From: Amoebidium appalachense
Lineage: Eukaryota > Ichthyosporea
Direction of reading: 5' to 3'
Assembly (NCBI GenBank): GCA_963693365.1
Contig: CAVNZM010000009.1
Coordinates: 4,464,001-4,528,000 of the forward strand
DNA: 64,000 nucleotides
Position numbers and translations under genes: made by a program. The number at the start of each line of letters is the position of its first letter. The first letter of the stretch is position 1. The notes below the pieces were generated by a model. That model saw only the letters and a program-made list of their open reading frames with translations. It was not told where the DNA came from and ran no database searches. This document shows, piece by piece, positions 12,953-32,791 of the stretch.

Positions 12953-13470
12953 GTGTGGCCGTATGGTAGGTTACGGTGTGTGAGGGAGACATGGCAGCGT
13001 CTGTCTGTGTGGTGTTTGGTGGTGGACTATATTGTTTTCTGATTGGTGCCTTGCAGGGACGATGCCGGAGTGATCTGCCGCCACTTCAAGACGACCAGCA
13101 GTCTCTCCCCTCTGATGGTGGGCACTCCTTTCTCCCCCCTTGCCCCCCCCCCCCCCTCCCCACCCACCCACCCACCCCACCTCCCCCTCCCCCCACCTGC
13201 CCATTGCCCCTTTCCCCCCTCCCCATTGCCCCTTGTTCCTTTTCCTTCCTCCCCATTGCCCCTTCCCCCCCTCCCCACCCCCTCCTCCCCTCTCATCACG
13301 GACCCACCCAGACCCACAAACACACACACACAAACACAGCTACAAGGTAAGAAAAAAGGACGGCCAAAAGGGAAAAAAAAAAAAAAAAAGAGAAAAGGAA
13401 GGACCTCTGCAGCTTACGCAAATCACAAACGTTTGGTAGGCACATGGCCACAAGGAAAGAAAAAAGGACG

Positions 13471-13505
<35 letters not shown>

Positions 13506-14123
13506 AGAGAGAGAGAAAAGGAAGGACCTTTGCAGCTTACGCAAATTTCAAACTTTTGGTAGTACACAAGCCGTAACTGTGCCACTTTTACACAGGAGAG
13601 CGGTTGAGAGCATTTAAAAACGAGGTCAACAATATCATAAAGAATGGGCTCTGGTTTTGTTAATCTCATGTGTTTTGCACAATTCTGACTTGCCTTTTTG
13701 CATGTACCTCACCGACCACGTCTGGGAGGGTACCTGGGATGCTACCTGAACAAGGCAAGTGTGCCTTTCTCTTCCTCCTTTTCGGTGTCATTGTCACTGT
13801 CATTCGTGTGCTGGAGGTTCTGGTGTGCTCACGTTGAATAAATGTTTTAATTTGGCGCAGGTGTTGGTGTTATGTTTTTGTACAGGGTTAACAGGTCTTT
13901 TATAATATGTATAATATTCAGGGTAAACAGGTCTTTTATAACACGTCATAATATTCATAGTATTAAGGTTTATTTTTATCCATTTTTATCTTGCTATCAA
14001 CTTTGGTTTGGGTTAAAGGTCCTTGGCAGCATTAATGTTTTGTTTAATTTTTAAGTTTTATTTCAATTTATTTATTAATTATTTGAATTTTTATATTATC
14101 TATTTATTTTAATATATATATAA

Positions 14124-14163
<40 letters not shown>

Positions 14164-15525
14164 GGGGGGGGGGGGGGAGGTTTGTAACACCACCACAGGT
14201 CTCTAAGGCTCCTGTTTGCTTTTTCTGTGTTGTTTTGAATTCTCTTGTCCATGCCTTCTACATATCGCGATTCTGCATTTCACTTCAAGTGCATCTCGTC
14301 TCCCAAGTAGCGTCCCTCCCACCTTCATCGAATCGCGTACCTGCAACACCCATGCTTCACCTCCCGCGTTTCGAGTATTTTTGTCTGCTTCCTCACGGTC
14401 CTGCTGCAACATCCCCCCGTGTTCTGCATGTCGTGGAGGATGTGATTCATCTGCTCTCAAAGTGTGCTTTCTGCTTGGTTTTGCGCCAACAATCGTGTAA
14501 AAGGTGCCCTTCATGTTGGTTCGTGTGGTATGCTCATGTCCTGCTGATGTGTGTCTGGGAAGTGGATGTGTGCTCACGGTGAAAAGAATTTGTCGAATGG
14601 ATGGATACGAGTGAAGTGGCTTGAAAGGAGGAGAAAAGGCTTTCATGGAGAAGGGTTATTATATACCCGAGGTGAATGGTTAATTGGGCTGGAGAAATAT
14701 TTTTGTGTTAGGAAATAGTTATGAGAAATGACCGGTTACTAGAAGAGGATTGCTTTGTTCTTGAACAGGTTTTGTTAGTTTTGTGTTTGTAGGGTGTGTC
14801 TTTTTCGGCTGTAAAATGAGCAGATGTGGGTGCGGGTAGGAGCGTATGTTGTGCTGTGTGCCGTGAGCGAGCGGGTGCCTGCGGAGTTGCGGTGTTGTGA
14901 GCGTGAGTACTGTTTTCTTCCTTTTTCTCTCCCTCTCCCCCTCCCTCCCTGTCTCACTCTTTTCTGTGTGTGTGTGTGTATGTGTGTCTGTGTGTGTGTT
15001 TGTGTTTGTGCACGTGTGTGCGCGCGTGAGCGTTTTGGGTGCTTTATAAGCATATCCCCCCACTCCCCGTGTTTTATTGGGGGGAAAAAAAAAAAAAAAA
15101 AAAAAAAGGAAACAAAAAGTAAAATACAAGAAAAAAAAGAAAAAAGAAAAAACAAAATAAAAAGTCAAATGGGGGTTTGTAATTTCTATAAAAATAGTGT
15201 TCTGGCTTAACTTTCGACTGCTTCTTTTCGGTTCCCCGCATCGTTTCATACGAAATAGCATGTGGTGATCAGACGACAATCGGGTTGTGAGATATTGTGT
15301 CGGTGAGAGGAGAATCGGCATCGGTTTTGGGTTTTCCGAGTAAGAGCTTGCAAAAATGTCCGAAAGCCGTGATATTACGGATTCGATCGGTATCAGTTTT
15401 GGGTTTGCCGAGTAAGAGCGTACAAAAATGTCCGAGAGCCGTGATTTTACGGATTCGATATCACTTTCCGGTCTGCTGGAGACAACACTATCAAGGTATG
15501 CCCTGGCCTCCTCTCATTTCTTTTA

Positions 15526-15556
<31 letters not shown>

Positions 15557-16122
15557 CCCTTCCCCCCTCTTCCACCTTAAAAGTTCATTGTGCATTCCCC
15601 CCCCCACCTCCCCTTTCTTCTCATCCTCCCTCCGCCCTTCTCGATCCACCCACCCCTCCCTGGGTTTGTTTGATCCCTCCCCCTCATCATCTATCTGTCC
15701 CTCTCCCCATGCTCTTTATATGCTTTGTACTCTAGAAAGTGTTCTCATCTCCATCCCCCCCCCTTCCCCCCCCCCCCCCCCCCCCCCCCTACCCCAGGCC
15801 ATGGATACTTCTGGACCTTTCTGGACTGCCAACACGTGGCATCATCCGCATGCACCAACCCTCGGCCCTGCCTGCTGCTGCTCTCAGCCCTCCACCTGCC
15901 CACCACTGCCTCCCTCCTGCCGCTACCACCACACAAACCAACATGGGAACAAAGCATCGAAACACGACACAACACAACACAACACAACACACACACCCAT
16001 ACAGACACGCATGCACCCATGCGTGCGCGCAACCACACATACACATGCAAGCACGCATGCATGCACATGCACACATACGCAACGCACGCACGCAACGCAC
16101 GCAACGCAAGCAACGCATGCAA

Positions 16123-16170
<48 letters not shown>

Positions 16171-16183
16171 TACACATACACAT

Positions 16184-16214
<31 letters not shown>

Positions 16215-16315
16215 AGCACACACGACACACAAACAAGCACACACGCACACAAACATCAACACTCGCACACACAACACATGCGACACACAAACATCAACAC
16301 ACACACACACACACA

Positions 16316-16527
<212 letters not shown>

Positions 16528-17043
16528 CACACACGGTAACATCGACAACGTGCAAATCCCAGGCAAGTCGTCTCGATACACACCAAGGTGTGTGCCAGCT
16601 TCAACACAAGACCTGTCTCCCTCCTGTGCCGATGAACATGCAAACCAAGCCTGGGCCCGACTCAACTCGATTCCACCTAGCCCGGCCCGTTTATGCTGAG
16701 TTGAGCCTGTAATTGTTCTACCCGACCCGGTCCGACCTTGCCAACCGACCGGATGCTGTGTGCTGGCTCTGACCCGTAGCCGGATCCCCACAGGACTGCC
16801 ACTGGTCCTCTCGATTGGTTCCTAATGCCGCACTGTGAAAGGTATCCCCCCCCCCTCCCCCCCCCCCTCCCTCCATCCTGTTCCCCCAACATACACAAAA
16901 TTATTTCCTCTCTCTCCTGTACCTCTCCTGCTATCCAAACATACACAAACACCTGCTCTCCAAACATACACACACACATACATACACACACACACTCTTT
17001 CTTTTTCTCTCTCTTTCGTCTCTCTCCTCCCATTCTCTGACTA

Positions 17044-17079
<36 letters not shown>

Positions 17080-17110
17080 CACACCGCCCGCACCGCCCGC
17101 ACCGCCCGCC

Positions 17111-17150
<40 letters not shown>

Positions 17151-18227
17151 TACCAGATACCAGCAGCTGGCGGTAAGTATCTCTCTTTCTCTATCTTCCT
17201 TCTGGTGGATTCTGATTGGGTGTTTTGCAGGTGTGGAGATCGGCTACAATATCATACATATGTTTGTGCGTAGCTGCTCCCTTTCGCTTCTGTATAGACT
17301 CGCCACACGTGTTTAAATTCTACTAAGTGTTGTTCGTCACACGAGCCTTTGCATCTCTTTAGTATACATACCTTGTGTACACTCTTCGTCCTCCAATACT
17401 ATCTAGCACTGTCCGCAAAAGACTTAATAGGTATCTTTAATCTTTTTCTGATTCACTATCTGCCATTACCATTATCTTTGATGTGTGTATATTCTTATTA
17501 TCTGCTGTTTCATCATCAAGACGCGATTGTATGTATATTCTTATTATCTGCTGTTTCATCATCAAGACGCGATTGAATGTTTCACTTCGTGTATTTTTGT
17601 TTCACTATGCACCATGTGCGTCAGCAATTCGTGACCGTTCACCCGTTCACATCATCAACACGAGACATATGCACCGTTTGTCCTATTTGATGCCAAGACA
17701 CCAATAAGCCACATCCCACCACCTTTCCAGCCCCACCCACCATGTAGCCACTCTCAAGTCAACCACCAAGACATGCCCCAGCACCTAGCCACCTTCCAAC
17801 CATCCTTACTGCACAAGTCTTTGCAACCCGACACCACCAAATCGACTACAAACTTTTTTATATACTGCACAACTTACTAAACTAACACCACCAACCAAAA
17901 CACGCTTAACTTTCTTGCGTGCCTTCTGCTGATTGCTACTTGGGTGCTTTTGAATCTTTTTTTCTCTTATGATGCTGCCTGTCTGGTTGTTCGGTCACAT
18001 TGCTTTGCGTGTCTGCCTTTTCTGTTTCAATATCCCTTCTGTTTCTACCTTTGTTGGGTGTCTACTTTTTGTTGTTGCCTCACCTGCACCACTTCATTGT
18101 ATGTTGTGTGTGTTCTGCTGTGTCTGTGATGAAGTCATTATGTGATTGAGTTGTGTTGTGCTGTGCTGTGTGTGTTTCTTCTGTGCTGTGCCGCTTTGTG
18201 TGCTACCTCTCCATCTAACACCCCCAC

Positions 18228-18500
18228 CATGCTAGCATTGCCCCAGCGTTGCTCTGTTAGCACTTGTGTGCTTTCAGTGTGCTCCGTGTGGCCTCTTGCA
18301 GCGTGCAGTACTGTGTGCAGTGTGCACCGAGTACCTGTGGGCGTGCAGCACCTCTTGCACGTGTGCACAAAGTACATGCGGCCCTTTTGATTGGCTGGTG
18401 CTTGTGCGTCCCCGCCGTCGTTGCGTGCGGGGTAGCTTTCCACCCACCAAAGAAAGCCGTCTGCTGCAGGCTGCAAAGTGCTTCTTAGCACTTAGGCTAC
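18228..18500. repeat. Conserved module J, array copy 2
   Basis: A near-identical copy of the module at 12024, with both hairpins retained (AGCAC-TTGT-GTGCT and AAGTGCT-TCTT-AGCACTT). It has a few scattered substitutions such as GTACCG to GTACTG. Confidence 0.7.
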
Positions 18501-18647
18501 ATGCTCCCTCCCCGCCCCCCCCCTTCTTTCCTGGCCCCGCCCTGCCCCGTTTCCAGGGCCCCATCATACCTGTAAATGAAGTAAGCACACGTGAGCCCGA
18601 ATATTGTATCTCCTGCACGAGCAGTCTCCCCCCTCCCCCCCCTCCCC

Positions 18648-18688
<41 letters not shown>

Positions 18689-18834
18689 CACACACGCACC
18701 CCCACCTTCCCCTCCCTCCACCCCAACGCATCCCTCCCCCGTACCTTTCCCCCATTCTTCCTTCCTCCATCCCTTTCCTCTTCATGCCTTTGAGGTTGTT
18801 TTGCAGTGCCGTTCCTCACCGCCCGCTTTAACCA

Positions 18835-18865
<31 letters not shown>

Positions 18866-18868
<3 letters not shown>

Positions 18869-18987
18869 CATACTGCATACTGTGCACATGGCTGATGTTG
18901 CATACTTGAATGTTTGCCTTTGCATGTGTCCTGCACCATGCTTCTCGTCGTGTATGCGTACTTCGTACCGTGTTCCGCATTCAAACC
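18866..18987 (+). mobile_element. Dispersed C-tailed repeat inserted in array copy 2
   Basis: This 120 bp segment (GGCATACTGCATACTGTGCA ... CCGCATTCAAA) is the 3' half of the repeat at 1228-1506. It sits between two C-tracts, exactly where array copy 1 (about 12670) has an uninterrupted C-rich stretch. The sequences on either side (TTAACCATCCC and CCCGTCCTGCCAAAACCACC) match copy 1. It is therefore a recent insertion into, or carried with, a C-tract. Confidence 0.7.
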
Positions 18988-19097
18988 CCCCCCCCCCTCC
19001 CCCCTCCCCCCAGCCCCGTCCCGTCCTGCCAAAACCACCCCACTCCCCCCCCCCCCCCCCCCCCCCCCCCCTCGCGCCCTGCCCCCCTCCCCCTATA

Positions 19098-19134
<37 letters not shown>

Positions 19135-19264
19135 CCGCAACCAAAAAAAAAAAGGCTCCTCACCCATCTTTGCCTCGTCCTTTCTCCAATTTTTGTGATT
19201 ACTGTGCACTGTAAATGAGTAGGTGCAATTCTTGGTTAGTGTGTGTGGCGTATGGTAGGTTACG

Positions 19265-25383
<6,119 letters not shown>

Positions 25384-25648
25384 AGTGTGTGAGGGAGACG
25401 TTGTGGTGGTGTGTCTGTGTGGTGGTGGTGTTGTGGTGTAGTGTGATGTGGTGTGGTGGGCTACATTGTTTTCTAATTGGTGCCTTGCAGGGACGATGCC
25501 GGAGTGATCTGCCGCCACTTCAAGACGACCAGCAGTCTCTCCCCTCTGATGGTGAGTCCCCCCTTCCCCCGCCTCTCCCCCCCATTCCCTGCTCCCCTCC
25601 CCCCCCCCCCCTCCCCCCCCCCCCCTCCCCCCTCCCCTCTCCCCCCCC

Positions 25649-25679
<31 letters not shown>

Positions 25680-27048
25680 ACACGCACACACGCACGCGCA
25701 CACGCGCACACACACACACACACCTACAAGTAAAGACGAAAGCACGGCCAAAAGAAAAAACAAATAAAAAAGTAAATAGAAGGACATTTGCAGCTTATAC
25801 TCGCACACAAACTTGTTTAGTGTACACACGACAATCCACACACAAATATGCCGCATTGACACACACGTACACACGTAGTAATCACACACTTGCACTTATG
25901 CGTTGAGGTACAATGTCAGCTTTTATGTCCACGTTCTAAATGGCCATCCTGTACATCTCTGTCACTAAGAAGGGGCTCTGGTATTGATGATCTCGTGTAT
26001 TTTGCGCACCTTCCTGACTTGGCTTTTTGCATGTACCTCACCTACACATCTGGGAGGGTACCCAGGATGCTACCTGAACAAGGCAAGTCTTTGTCCTTTC
26101 TCTTTTTGTGATTTTTTGTCTGATCAATATCTTCGTCCATTTAATCATTCTTCTGTCAACACGAGGGGAGTGAGGGGGAGGGTGACCTTTTTCACAGTAT
26201 GTTATTTTTTATTTGTATGCTAATTGTTTTCCTTGTGTGTGTGTGTGTGTGTTAAGGGGGGCGAGAGGGGGGAGGGAGGCGGGGTACTGTTACCTTTTTA
26301 TTTTTTTCTTTTTAAGGGGGGGTTGGGGGGGGGGGAGGGGGGGGGGGTCGGTTCAGTGGGAGGAGGTGGCTGGGGGTGCTTGCTGAAACAAACGGGTGGG
26401 GGTGGGGTGGGGGGGGGGGTAGACATCTATTGGGGGTAGATCTGTTTTTTTCTTTTCTTTTTTTTTTTTTTTTTGTTTGGGGGGGGGGGGGGGGGGGGGG
26501 GGGGCTTGCTAACACCACCTCAGGTGCGGGAACGTTTACTCTACTTGCCTCCTGACATGGTCCCATGGTTTCGACTTCAGTGATGTTTTGCGGTTCTACA
26601 ACATTGCATGCATCCCGTCTGCCACGTGCCTCGTTTGCCGTTTGCAAGGAGCAATCTCAAGTCTACCATCAGCCGCAATTCTGGCAACATTTCAACATGT
26701 TTCAGTGTATTTATCAAGGATTGTGTGCTTCCCTGCGACCCTGCAGCAACATATGCCCCTCCACCCTTCCCCCTCCCCGGCTCTGCCCTGCCCCAGCATC
26801 AGACCTGTAAAGAAAGTAAGCGCACGTGTGCTCGACTTTTGATCCCCTTCTACTAACGACCAATTCTCGCCTTCCCCCCCCCCCCCCCCCCCCCCCGGCC
26901 CAACTCTTTCCCCCCCCCCCCTCTCCCCCCACCCAAAAAAAGCCCCCCCCCTCCCCCCCATCCCCACACCCCTTCTTCCCTCCTCCATCCCTCTCCTCTT
27001 CACGCCTTTGAGGTCGTTCTTGCAGTGCCGTTCTTCACTATCCGCTTT

Positions 27049-27084
<36 letters not shown>

Positions 27085-27479
27085 ACCAACACATACACAA
27101 TCACACCAACATGTCCACCACCACCACATATATGCACAGAGAGAAACACACCCTCCCCCCCCCCCCCCCCCCCCCCCGTCCCCCCCCTGCACACACAGAC
27201 ACCCCGCCCCACCCCTCTTCTGTCTCCCACTCTCTTCCCCTCCCCTCTTGCCTGGCAAAACAAGCCCCCCCCCCCCCCCCCCCCCCCCCCTCCCCCCCCC
27301 CCCCTTCTCCACCCTGGCCTCCCCTCCCCTTCTCCCCCCCCTCACCCACATTCCGTCCAAAAATCACTCTCACCCATCTTTGCGTCATGCGTCATCCCTC
27401 TTTCCCAGTTTTAAGGTATCTGTGCGGCCGTGCATGGGTAGATGCATTTCTTGTTGTGTGTGGCATATAGTAGGCAACA
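25384..27479 (+). repeat. Tandem array copy 4, internally deleted (2.1 kb)
   Basis: It contains A (25491-25551), B (near 26035-26085) and C (from 26524), then passes at about 26755 directly into K (GACCTGTAAAGAAAGTAAGC), L (near 27027) and M (near 27400). Blocks D to J, about 4 kb, are missing. Block C here reads GFDFSDVLRFYN, matching GFDFSIVLRLYN in copy 5 with synonymous third-base changes, which supports a coding origin for that frame. Confidence 0.75.
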
Positions 27480-27657
27480 GTGTGTGAGGGAGACGTGGTG
27501 GTGGTGTGTCTGTGTGGTGGTGGTGTTGTGGTGTAGTGTGATGTGGTGTGGTGGGCTACATTGTTTTCTAATTGGTGCCTTGCAGGGACGATGCCGGAGT
27601 GATCTGCCGCCACTTCAAGACGACCAGCAGTCTCTCCCCTCTGATGGTGAGTCCCCC

Positions 27658-27694
<37 letters not shown>

Positions 27695-27924
27695 ACACAC
27701 ACAGACACCTCCCCCCCCCCCAAAAAATAAGAAAACACACACGGACACACCCTCCGTCGTTACCCCACCCCACCACCCACCCACCCCCCCCCTCTCTACC
27801 CACCCACCCACACACACACACAGCCACAAGGAAAGGGAAAGGCACGGCCAAAAGAAAAAAATAATGAAAAAGGAACAGAAGCACCTTTGCAGCTTACGCA
27901 GGTCACATAATTGTGGTAGGCGAA

Positions 27925-28095
27925 CACGACAACACGTACACACAAAGACACGTAGGCACACACGCACACACAAAGACACGTAGGCACACACGCACACACA
28001 AAGACACGTAGGCACACACGCACACACAAAGACACGTAGGCACACACGACAACACGCAAGCACAAAGACACGTAGGCACACACGCACACACGCAG
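27925..28095 (+). repeat. Short minisatellite ACACAAAGACACGTAGGCACACACGC
   Basis: About five to six imperfect units of 26-28 bases lie between blocks A and B of copy 5. Confidence 0.85.
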
Positions 28096-28484
28096 TAACT
28101 GGGCACATGCACTGGCATCCATATTTCAGGTACAAGGTACAATGTCAGTTTTCTTGTGCACGTTTTCAATGGCTCTCCTGTGCATATCACTGTCACAAAG
28201 AAGGTGCTTGGTATTGTTGATCTCATATATTTACACAATGCTGACTTGCCTTTTTGCACATATCTCACCGACAACGCCTGGGAGGGTACCTGGGAAGCTA
28301 CCTGAATAAGGCAAATTTTTCCTTTTCTCTTTTTGTGATTTTGGTGTCAAACAGGAAGGGGGGAGGGAGGGGGGTAGTGTTCTTTGCATTGAGAAGAAAA
28401 AAAGGGGGGGTTTGCTAAAAAGACGGGGGGGGGGGGGGGGGGTAGATGTGTCTGTGTATGTATGTGGGGAGAGGAGAGGATTGG

Positions 28485-28520
<36 letters not shown>

Positions 28521-30566
28521 GGGGGGGGGGGGGGGGCTAACACAACCACAGGTCCTGGAGCGTTCTTTTGCTCTGCCTCCGTTCATGGCCTCTGGTTTCG
28601 ACTTCAGTATCGTGTTGCGGCTTTACAACATGCATCGAGTCTGCTTCCTGCCTGTTTCGCCGCTTGCAAGTAGCAATCTCCAGCCTCGCACCTGCTGCAA
28701 GTCCTGCATGCTTCAGTGTGTTTATCGAATGCTGTGTGCTTCCCTGCAACCCTGCTGCAACACTTGGTGTGATTATGCATGTCGTGGAGACTGTGTGGGA
28801 CCCCTACCTCCAAAACGTGCTTTCGTCGTATTTTCCTCGATATTATTCTCCTACCGGCCTTCCTGGGGGCCTTCCTGGGGCTCTCGACGAAACTCGTGTG
28901 AAAGGTGCCCTTCATGTCAGTTCGTGTGGTATGCTCGTGTCTTCATGATGTGTGTCTGGGAAGTGGATGTGTTTTCACGGTGAAAAGGATGGGTCGAATG
29001 GATGGATACTAGTGAAGTGTATTAAAAAGGAGTAGAAAGGGTTTTGATGAAGATGGGTGGTTATATACTCGAGGTAGATGGTTCATGGTGCTGGAAATAT
29101 ATGCTGTTGTTGGGAAATAGTTTTTTGAGAAATATCCTAGCATAAAAGCCGAGTCTAGATGTTGCTTTTACATAGATGTTGCTACTTCTAGTAGTTAGTC
29201 TTTGTGTTCGTGGCATGTACGTTTGTTCGGCTGTAAAATGGGCAGTGGTGGGTGCGGGTAGGAGCGTATGTTGTGCTGTGTGCTGTGAGTGAGTGGGTCC
29301 TTGTGGAGTTGCGGTGTTGTGCGCTTGAGTACTGTGTTCTTCCTCTCCCTCCCTCCCTCTCCCTCACTCTCTATCTCTCTCTCTTTCTCGTGTGTGTGTG
29401 TGTGCGTGTGCGTTTGTGTGTGAACGTTTTAGGTGCTTTATAAACATGTCCCCCCACTCCTCGGTGGAGGGGAAAAAAAAAAAAAAAAAAAAAAAAAAAG
29501 GAGGGGAGAAAAGAAAAGAAAAGAAGATAAGAAAAGCAAAGATACAAGTCAAAAGGGGGTTTCAGTAGCAAAGAAACGAGTCACATAGGGGTTTCAGTAT
29601 TTCATTCAAAATGTTAGTGTTCTGGCTTGACTTTTGATTGTGCTTTTTTTTGGTTCCTGGCCGTTCGTACGAAAATGTAATTTCGGCATGTGTTGATAAG
29701 ACGGCAATCGGTTTGTGGATGTTGTGACAATGTGTCGGTGAGAGGAGGATCGACTTCGGTTTGGGTTTTCCGAGTAAGAGCGTGCAAGTAGTGCCCGAAA
29801 AGCTCTGGTTTTACGGATTCGGTATCATCTTCCGGGCTGCTGGAGACAACTACCAAGGTTTCCCCCAGGTACTCTTTCATCTCATTTGCTTCCCCCCCCC
29901 CCCCCCCCCCCTTTCCCCCTCCCCTTCCCCATCTCTCAACCCCCCCCCCCCTCCCCCCCGCCTCCCCCCCCCCCTTCCCCCCCCCCTCCCTTGTGTGATC
30001 CCTCGATCCTTTCACTCCTCTCTGGGCTTGTTTGAAACCCCATTCCCCTCCCCTCCCCCCCCCCCCCCCCCCCTCCCCCCCTCCCCCCCTCCGTGCTGAT
30101 GTACTTTGTACTCTGTTAAGTATTCTCACCTCCATCCCCACCCACCCACACACAGGCCATGGATACTTCTGGACCTTTCTGGACTGCCAACACGTGGCAC
30201 CACCCGCATGCACCAACCCTCCGCCCTGCCTGCTGCTCTCAGCCCTCCACCTGCCCACCACTGCCTCCCTCCTGCCGCTACCACAACACACACCAACACG
30301 GCAACAAAGCATCGAAACACCAACACGGCAACAAAGTATCGAACCACCAACACGGCAACAAAGAATCGAACCTCGGCATAACACAACACATCAAAGTTGC
30401 ACCGCACACACATACACGCCCACAGACACGCACACACACATGCTTGCGTACACACAGCCACATGCACATGCACATGCACACATCAACACACACATGCACA
30501 CACACACACACACACACACACATACGCACACACACATGCGCACACATGCGCGCACGCGCGCGCGCA

Positions 30567-30621
<55 letters not shown>

Positions 30622-31499
30622 ACACACCCACAACCACACACGTACACGGCAACGTCGACAACGTGTGAATCACCGGCAAATCGTCTCGATACCCACCACC
30701 AACGTGCGTGTCAGCCTCAACACAAGCTTGCTCATTAACATGCAACCAAGCTGAGCTCGACTCGATTCGATCCCACCTGGCCCGGCCGTTTATGCTGAGT
30801 TGAACCTGCAACCGTTTTGGCAGACCCGGCCCGACCTTGCCGACCGACCGGATGCTGTGTGCTGGCTCTGACCCGTAGCCGTGATCCCCACAGGACTGCC
30901 ACTGGTCTTCTCAAGTGGCTTGGAATGCCGCACTGTGAAAGGTATATATTCTCCCTCCCCCTCCTCCCCCTCTCTTTTTCCCCCGCAAACGCACACACAC
31001 ACACAACCTCCCTCCCTCCCTCCCTCCCTCCCTTCCCCCACCCCTCCCCCCTCCTCTCCAACCCTCCCCCCCTCCCTACCTCCCTCCCTCCCTCCCTCCC
31101 TCCCCCACTATCTCTTTCGTTCCACCCCCACCCCCCCGGCCCCCCACCTCTTCCCCCCCCCCCCCTCCCTCCCTTCTGCACCTCACGTTACACAGAACCC
31201 ACAACAAGCACGCACACGCGCGCACGCGCACACGCGCGGGCACGCACACGCACACGCACACGCACACTCACACTCACATTCACTCTCGAACACACGTTCA
31301 CACACACGCACAAATGCGCACCTCTATATTCTAAAAACACAAGAAAATATATACACAAACATGCACACTTTGCATGCATGCAGGCACTCTTTAATGAGAG
31401 CATTGAGGGCATGGGCTGGCGGTAAGTATCTCTCTTTCTCTATCCGCCTTCTGGTGGATTCTGATTGGGTGTTTTGCAGGTGTGGAGATCGGCACGACT

Positions 31500-31980
31500 C
31501 TCAGCACTTACTGTGTGTTGCTATAAATGTTATCAGACATATACCACTATAACCACTGCTCTAACTATATATTGCTATAAATAGTATGAAATATACCACT
31601 ATAGCCACTGCTCTAACTATGTGTTGCGTTAAATAAAAAAAGATATACCACTATAACAACTGCTGTATCTATATGTTGCTATAAAAAGTATGAAATATAC
31701 CATTATAACCTCTGCTATAACTATGTTTCTAAAATAAATAGCATCCTATTTGTTGCTATAAATAGTACTACAATTTTTACCACTATAGCCATTGCTCTAA
31801 CTATAGTCATTACTCTAACTATAGGTTTCTATATATAGCATTGTTTCTATAATAGTACTACAGTATCTACCACTATAACCACTGTACTAACTACATATAT
31901 GCTTTTATAAGTAGTAATAGACAGAAACGCTGGAACTATATATATTGCTATGAATAGAGTATCAGATAGACAGTACCATA
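31500..31980 (+). repeat. Degenerate 55-60 bp AT-rich repeat
   Basis: Repeated phrases ATACCACTATAACCACTGCT, CTAACTATATGTTGCTATAA and ATAGTATGAAATATACC recur about seven times with drift. It is found only in array copy 5, just after the block I stop. Confidence 0.8.
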
Positions 31981-32451
31981 TAGTTGTTCACGTGATTATA
32001 TTGGTCCTGTATTAACTCACCAGTGTGTGCATGCTTTCTGTGTGCATTCTTCGTCTCCTTATATCTTATCTTGTGCATGATCACTTCTATGTTCTTATAT
32101 CTACATTTTGCATCAATGCTTCTTCTACTTGAAAGACGGTTTTTTTAAATTAAAAAAAAGAAGATTCCGGCTTTCAACTATCTCTTTAGGATTTATCTTC
32201 TGAATGTATCTCTGTTTCTCTGTGCACCATTATCAGCTCCAATACGTGTTTTTAAGTTTCACTATCACTATTGCTATCACCATTACGTCATGGCATGTTC
32301 ACTATGCACCAATTTCGTCACCAACACGAGACATTATGCACCGCTGCATCACATCACATCAGTTACTTGTCTTGTTTTTTTTTTTTGAAGTTGTCTATCG
32401 TGTTGTGTTCTTTGGTTCATCTAACATGCATCCCCACCACCTGCCACCACC

Positions 32452-32720
32452 ATGCTAGCATTGCCCCAGCGTTGCTCTGTCAGCACTTGTGTGCTTTCAG
32501 TGTGCTCCGTGTGGCCTCTTGCAGCGCGCAGTACCGTGTGCAGTGTGCACCGAGTACCTGTGGGCGTGCAGTACCTCTTGCACGTGTGCACAAAGTACAT
32601 GCGGCCCTTTTGATTGGCTGGTGCTTGTGCGTCCCCGCCGTCGTTGCGTGCGGGGTAGCTTTCCACCCACCAAAGAAAACCGTCTGCTGAGCCGAGATAG
32701 TGCTTGTCAGCACTTCGGTC
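32452..32720. repeat. Conserved module J, array copy 5
   Basis: The body is nearly identical to the other copies although the flanks on both sides are unrelated. The right hairpin has changed to CCGA-GAT-AGTGCT-TGTC-AGCACT-TCGG: the stem core is kept and an extra outer stem has been gained. Confidence 0.7.
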
Positions 32721-32725
32721 ACAAA

Positions 32726-32752
32726 ACCCTCCCCTCCCCCCCCCTCCCCCCC

Positions 32753-32791
<39 letters not shown>

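Larger units (their letters stand above)
7040..12974 (+). repeat. Tandem array copy 1 (about 5.9 kb)
   Basis: First and most decayed copy of the array. Its blocks in order are: A, near 7115, badly degraded; B, ACGTCTGGGAGGGTACCTGG, near 7546; C, 7930-8190; D, a GTGGGTGCGGGTAGGAG block near 8577; E, 9190-9345, internally duplicated; F, from the CCATGGATACTTCTGG block near 9693; G, 10228-10284; H, near 10494-10540; I, 11006-11100; J, 12024-12296; K, a GTAAATAAAGTAAGC block near 12410; L, near 12634; M, near 12870. In block H the acceptor AG seen in the other copies is lost (CCACCG) and the frame holds a TAA. I therefore regard this copy as non-coding remnants. Confidence 0.75.
27480..32725 (+). 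repeat. Tandem array copy 5 (most diverged)
   Basis: Blocks: A 27586-27646, B near 28255-28310, C 28553-28830, E 29740-29869, F from 30155, G 30645-30700, H 30894-30941, I 31390-31510, J 32452-32720. Blocks H and I chain with matching phases (GAAAG, then GCAG|GCACTCTTTAATG, then a 60 bp intron GTAAGT...TTGCAG, then GTGTGGAGATCGG) and reach a stop after TTGCTATAA. Block G, however, has an in-frame TGA. The stretch 31520-32400 is private to this copy. Block C gives the longest cysteine-rich frame (28462-28983). No full gene could be assembled. Confidence 0.7.

Noticed and set aside
27925-28095. Possible CRISPR-like array
   Set aside because: Units are head-to-tail without unique spacers, in a eukaryotic context; it is an ordinary minisatellite.
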